Part shown: positions 4,889 through 5,162 of the stretch, one piece after another | How positions within the stretch are numbered: position 1 is the first letter of the stretch | How the letters are laid out: each line of letters begins with the position of its first letter | DNA from: Candidatus Micrarchaeia archaeon | GTDB lineage: Archaea; Micrarchaeota; Micrarchaeia; Anstonellales; Bilamarchaeaceae | Reading direction: 5' to 3' | DNA: 5,162 bases | Assembly: GCA_041650355.1 (NCBI GenBank) | Contig: JBAZLI010000065.1 | Span: forward strand, 1-5,162 | Program-made: the position numbers and the translations under genes | Notes under the pieces: generated by a model | The model's database searches: none | Seen by the model: only the letters and a program-made list of their open reading frames with translations | What the model was told of the DNA's origin: nothing

Positions 4889-5162
4889 ATGGCTGCTGAT
4901 ATCAAAACCGGTCGCGGGGCATTGTCCGATTACGCATCCGTGCTTCTTGAGCGCAGGAAAAACGGCCAGGTGCTAATCGTGATGCCGTTCTACAACAATT
5001 ATGCGGCCATCGCGAAGCACCTCGGGCTGCTTTCGGCCCAGACAACGAGCGATTTCGACATCGTCATCGTCGCAAGCGTGGTGTCCGATGAGAAAAAACT
5101 CCAAGAAATCATCGATGGAGGAAACTATAAGTTCGGCATCGCGCTGGTGAAGCGGAATGAGG
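4889..5162 (+). CDS. N-terminal part of a GT2-like glycosyltransferase (cut by right edge)
   Basis: 91 codons are open to the window end, starting at ATG 4889 behind a good GGGGAG site and 14 nt after the RmlD-type gene, so it probably belongs to the same operon. After about 27 polar residues comes a GT-A-like first strand and loop, VLIVMPFYNNYAAIAKHL (28-45), then helix LGLLSAQTT (45-53) and a second strand FDIVIVAS (56-63). This is the opening layout of family 2 glycosyltransferases. The second strand is normally followed by an acidic D-x-x-S nucleotide-binding motif (as in DNGS). Here it reads VASVVSDEKK, so the usual aspartate is missing or displaced. The DxD and catalytic regions lie outside the window. 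It likely adds a sugar, perhaps the one made by the two upstream enzymes, but the call rests on the N-terminus alone. Confidence 0.75.
   Translation, partial: MAADIKTGRGALSDYASVLLERRKNGQVLIVMPFYNNYAAIAKHLGLLSAQTTSDFDIVIVASVVSDEKKLQEIIDGGNYKFGIALVKRNE

Noticed and set aside
1..5162. CRISPR array, transposon ends, tRNA or rRNA
   Set aside because: I looked for spaced direct repeats, terminal inverted repeats and tRNA/rRNA-like stretches and saw none; the window is almost entirely coding.

Overview
The window is a compact stretch of nucleotide-sugar, glycosyltransferase and sugar-modification genes. It looks like part of a surface-polysaccharide or glycoprotein-glycan locus. The host is most likely an archaeon. 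Both divergent intergenic gaps carry an AT-rich TATA-like box in otherwise GC-rich DNA, at distances that fit archaeal promoters. Shine-Dalgarno motifs such as GGAGGTG and GGGGAG are clear, genes overlap by ATGA, and AGG (Arg) and ATA (Ile) codons are common. I cannot name the lineage from the sequence, and a bacterium with similar habits is not formally excluded.

Layout, left to right: (1) a leftward gene cut by the window edge, the N-terminus of a nucleotide-sugar dehydratase/epimerase-type SDR with an unusual N-terminal extension (1-307). (2) A 129-bp divergent promoter gap with an AT-rich box, a small GC hairpin and an operator-like inverted repeat. (3) A rightward hexapeptide-repeat O-acetyltransferase (437-1105). 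(4) A leftward two-gene unit that meets it tail to tail with no spacer: a TylC3/TcaB9-type sugar C-methyltransferase (2080-3321) followed, with an ATGA overlap, by a family 2 glycosyltransferase (1106-2083). (5) A second 129-bp divergent gap with a palindromic TATTAATA box. (6) A rightward unit: an RmlC-type 3,5-epimerase with a TTG start (3451-3996), an RmlD-type 4-ketoreductase (3993-4874, ATGA overlap), and the N-terminus of another GT2-like glycosyltransferase that runs off the right edge (4889-5162).

Taken together, an NDP-4-keto-6-deoxyhexose could be epimerised at C3/C5 by RmlC, optionally C-methylated at C3, reduced at C4 by RmlD, transferred by the GT2 enzymes and O-acetylated. Rhamnose is the simplest product. 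The C-methyltransferase suggests that a branched, C-methylated deoxysugar is also made. No nucleotidyltransferase (rmlA) is in the window, and no complete 4,6-dehydratase; the left-edge SDR is a candidate for that step. I saw no RNA genes, mobile elements, CRISPR arrays or long repeats, and no gap longer than 129 bp.
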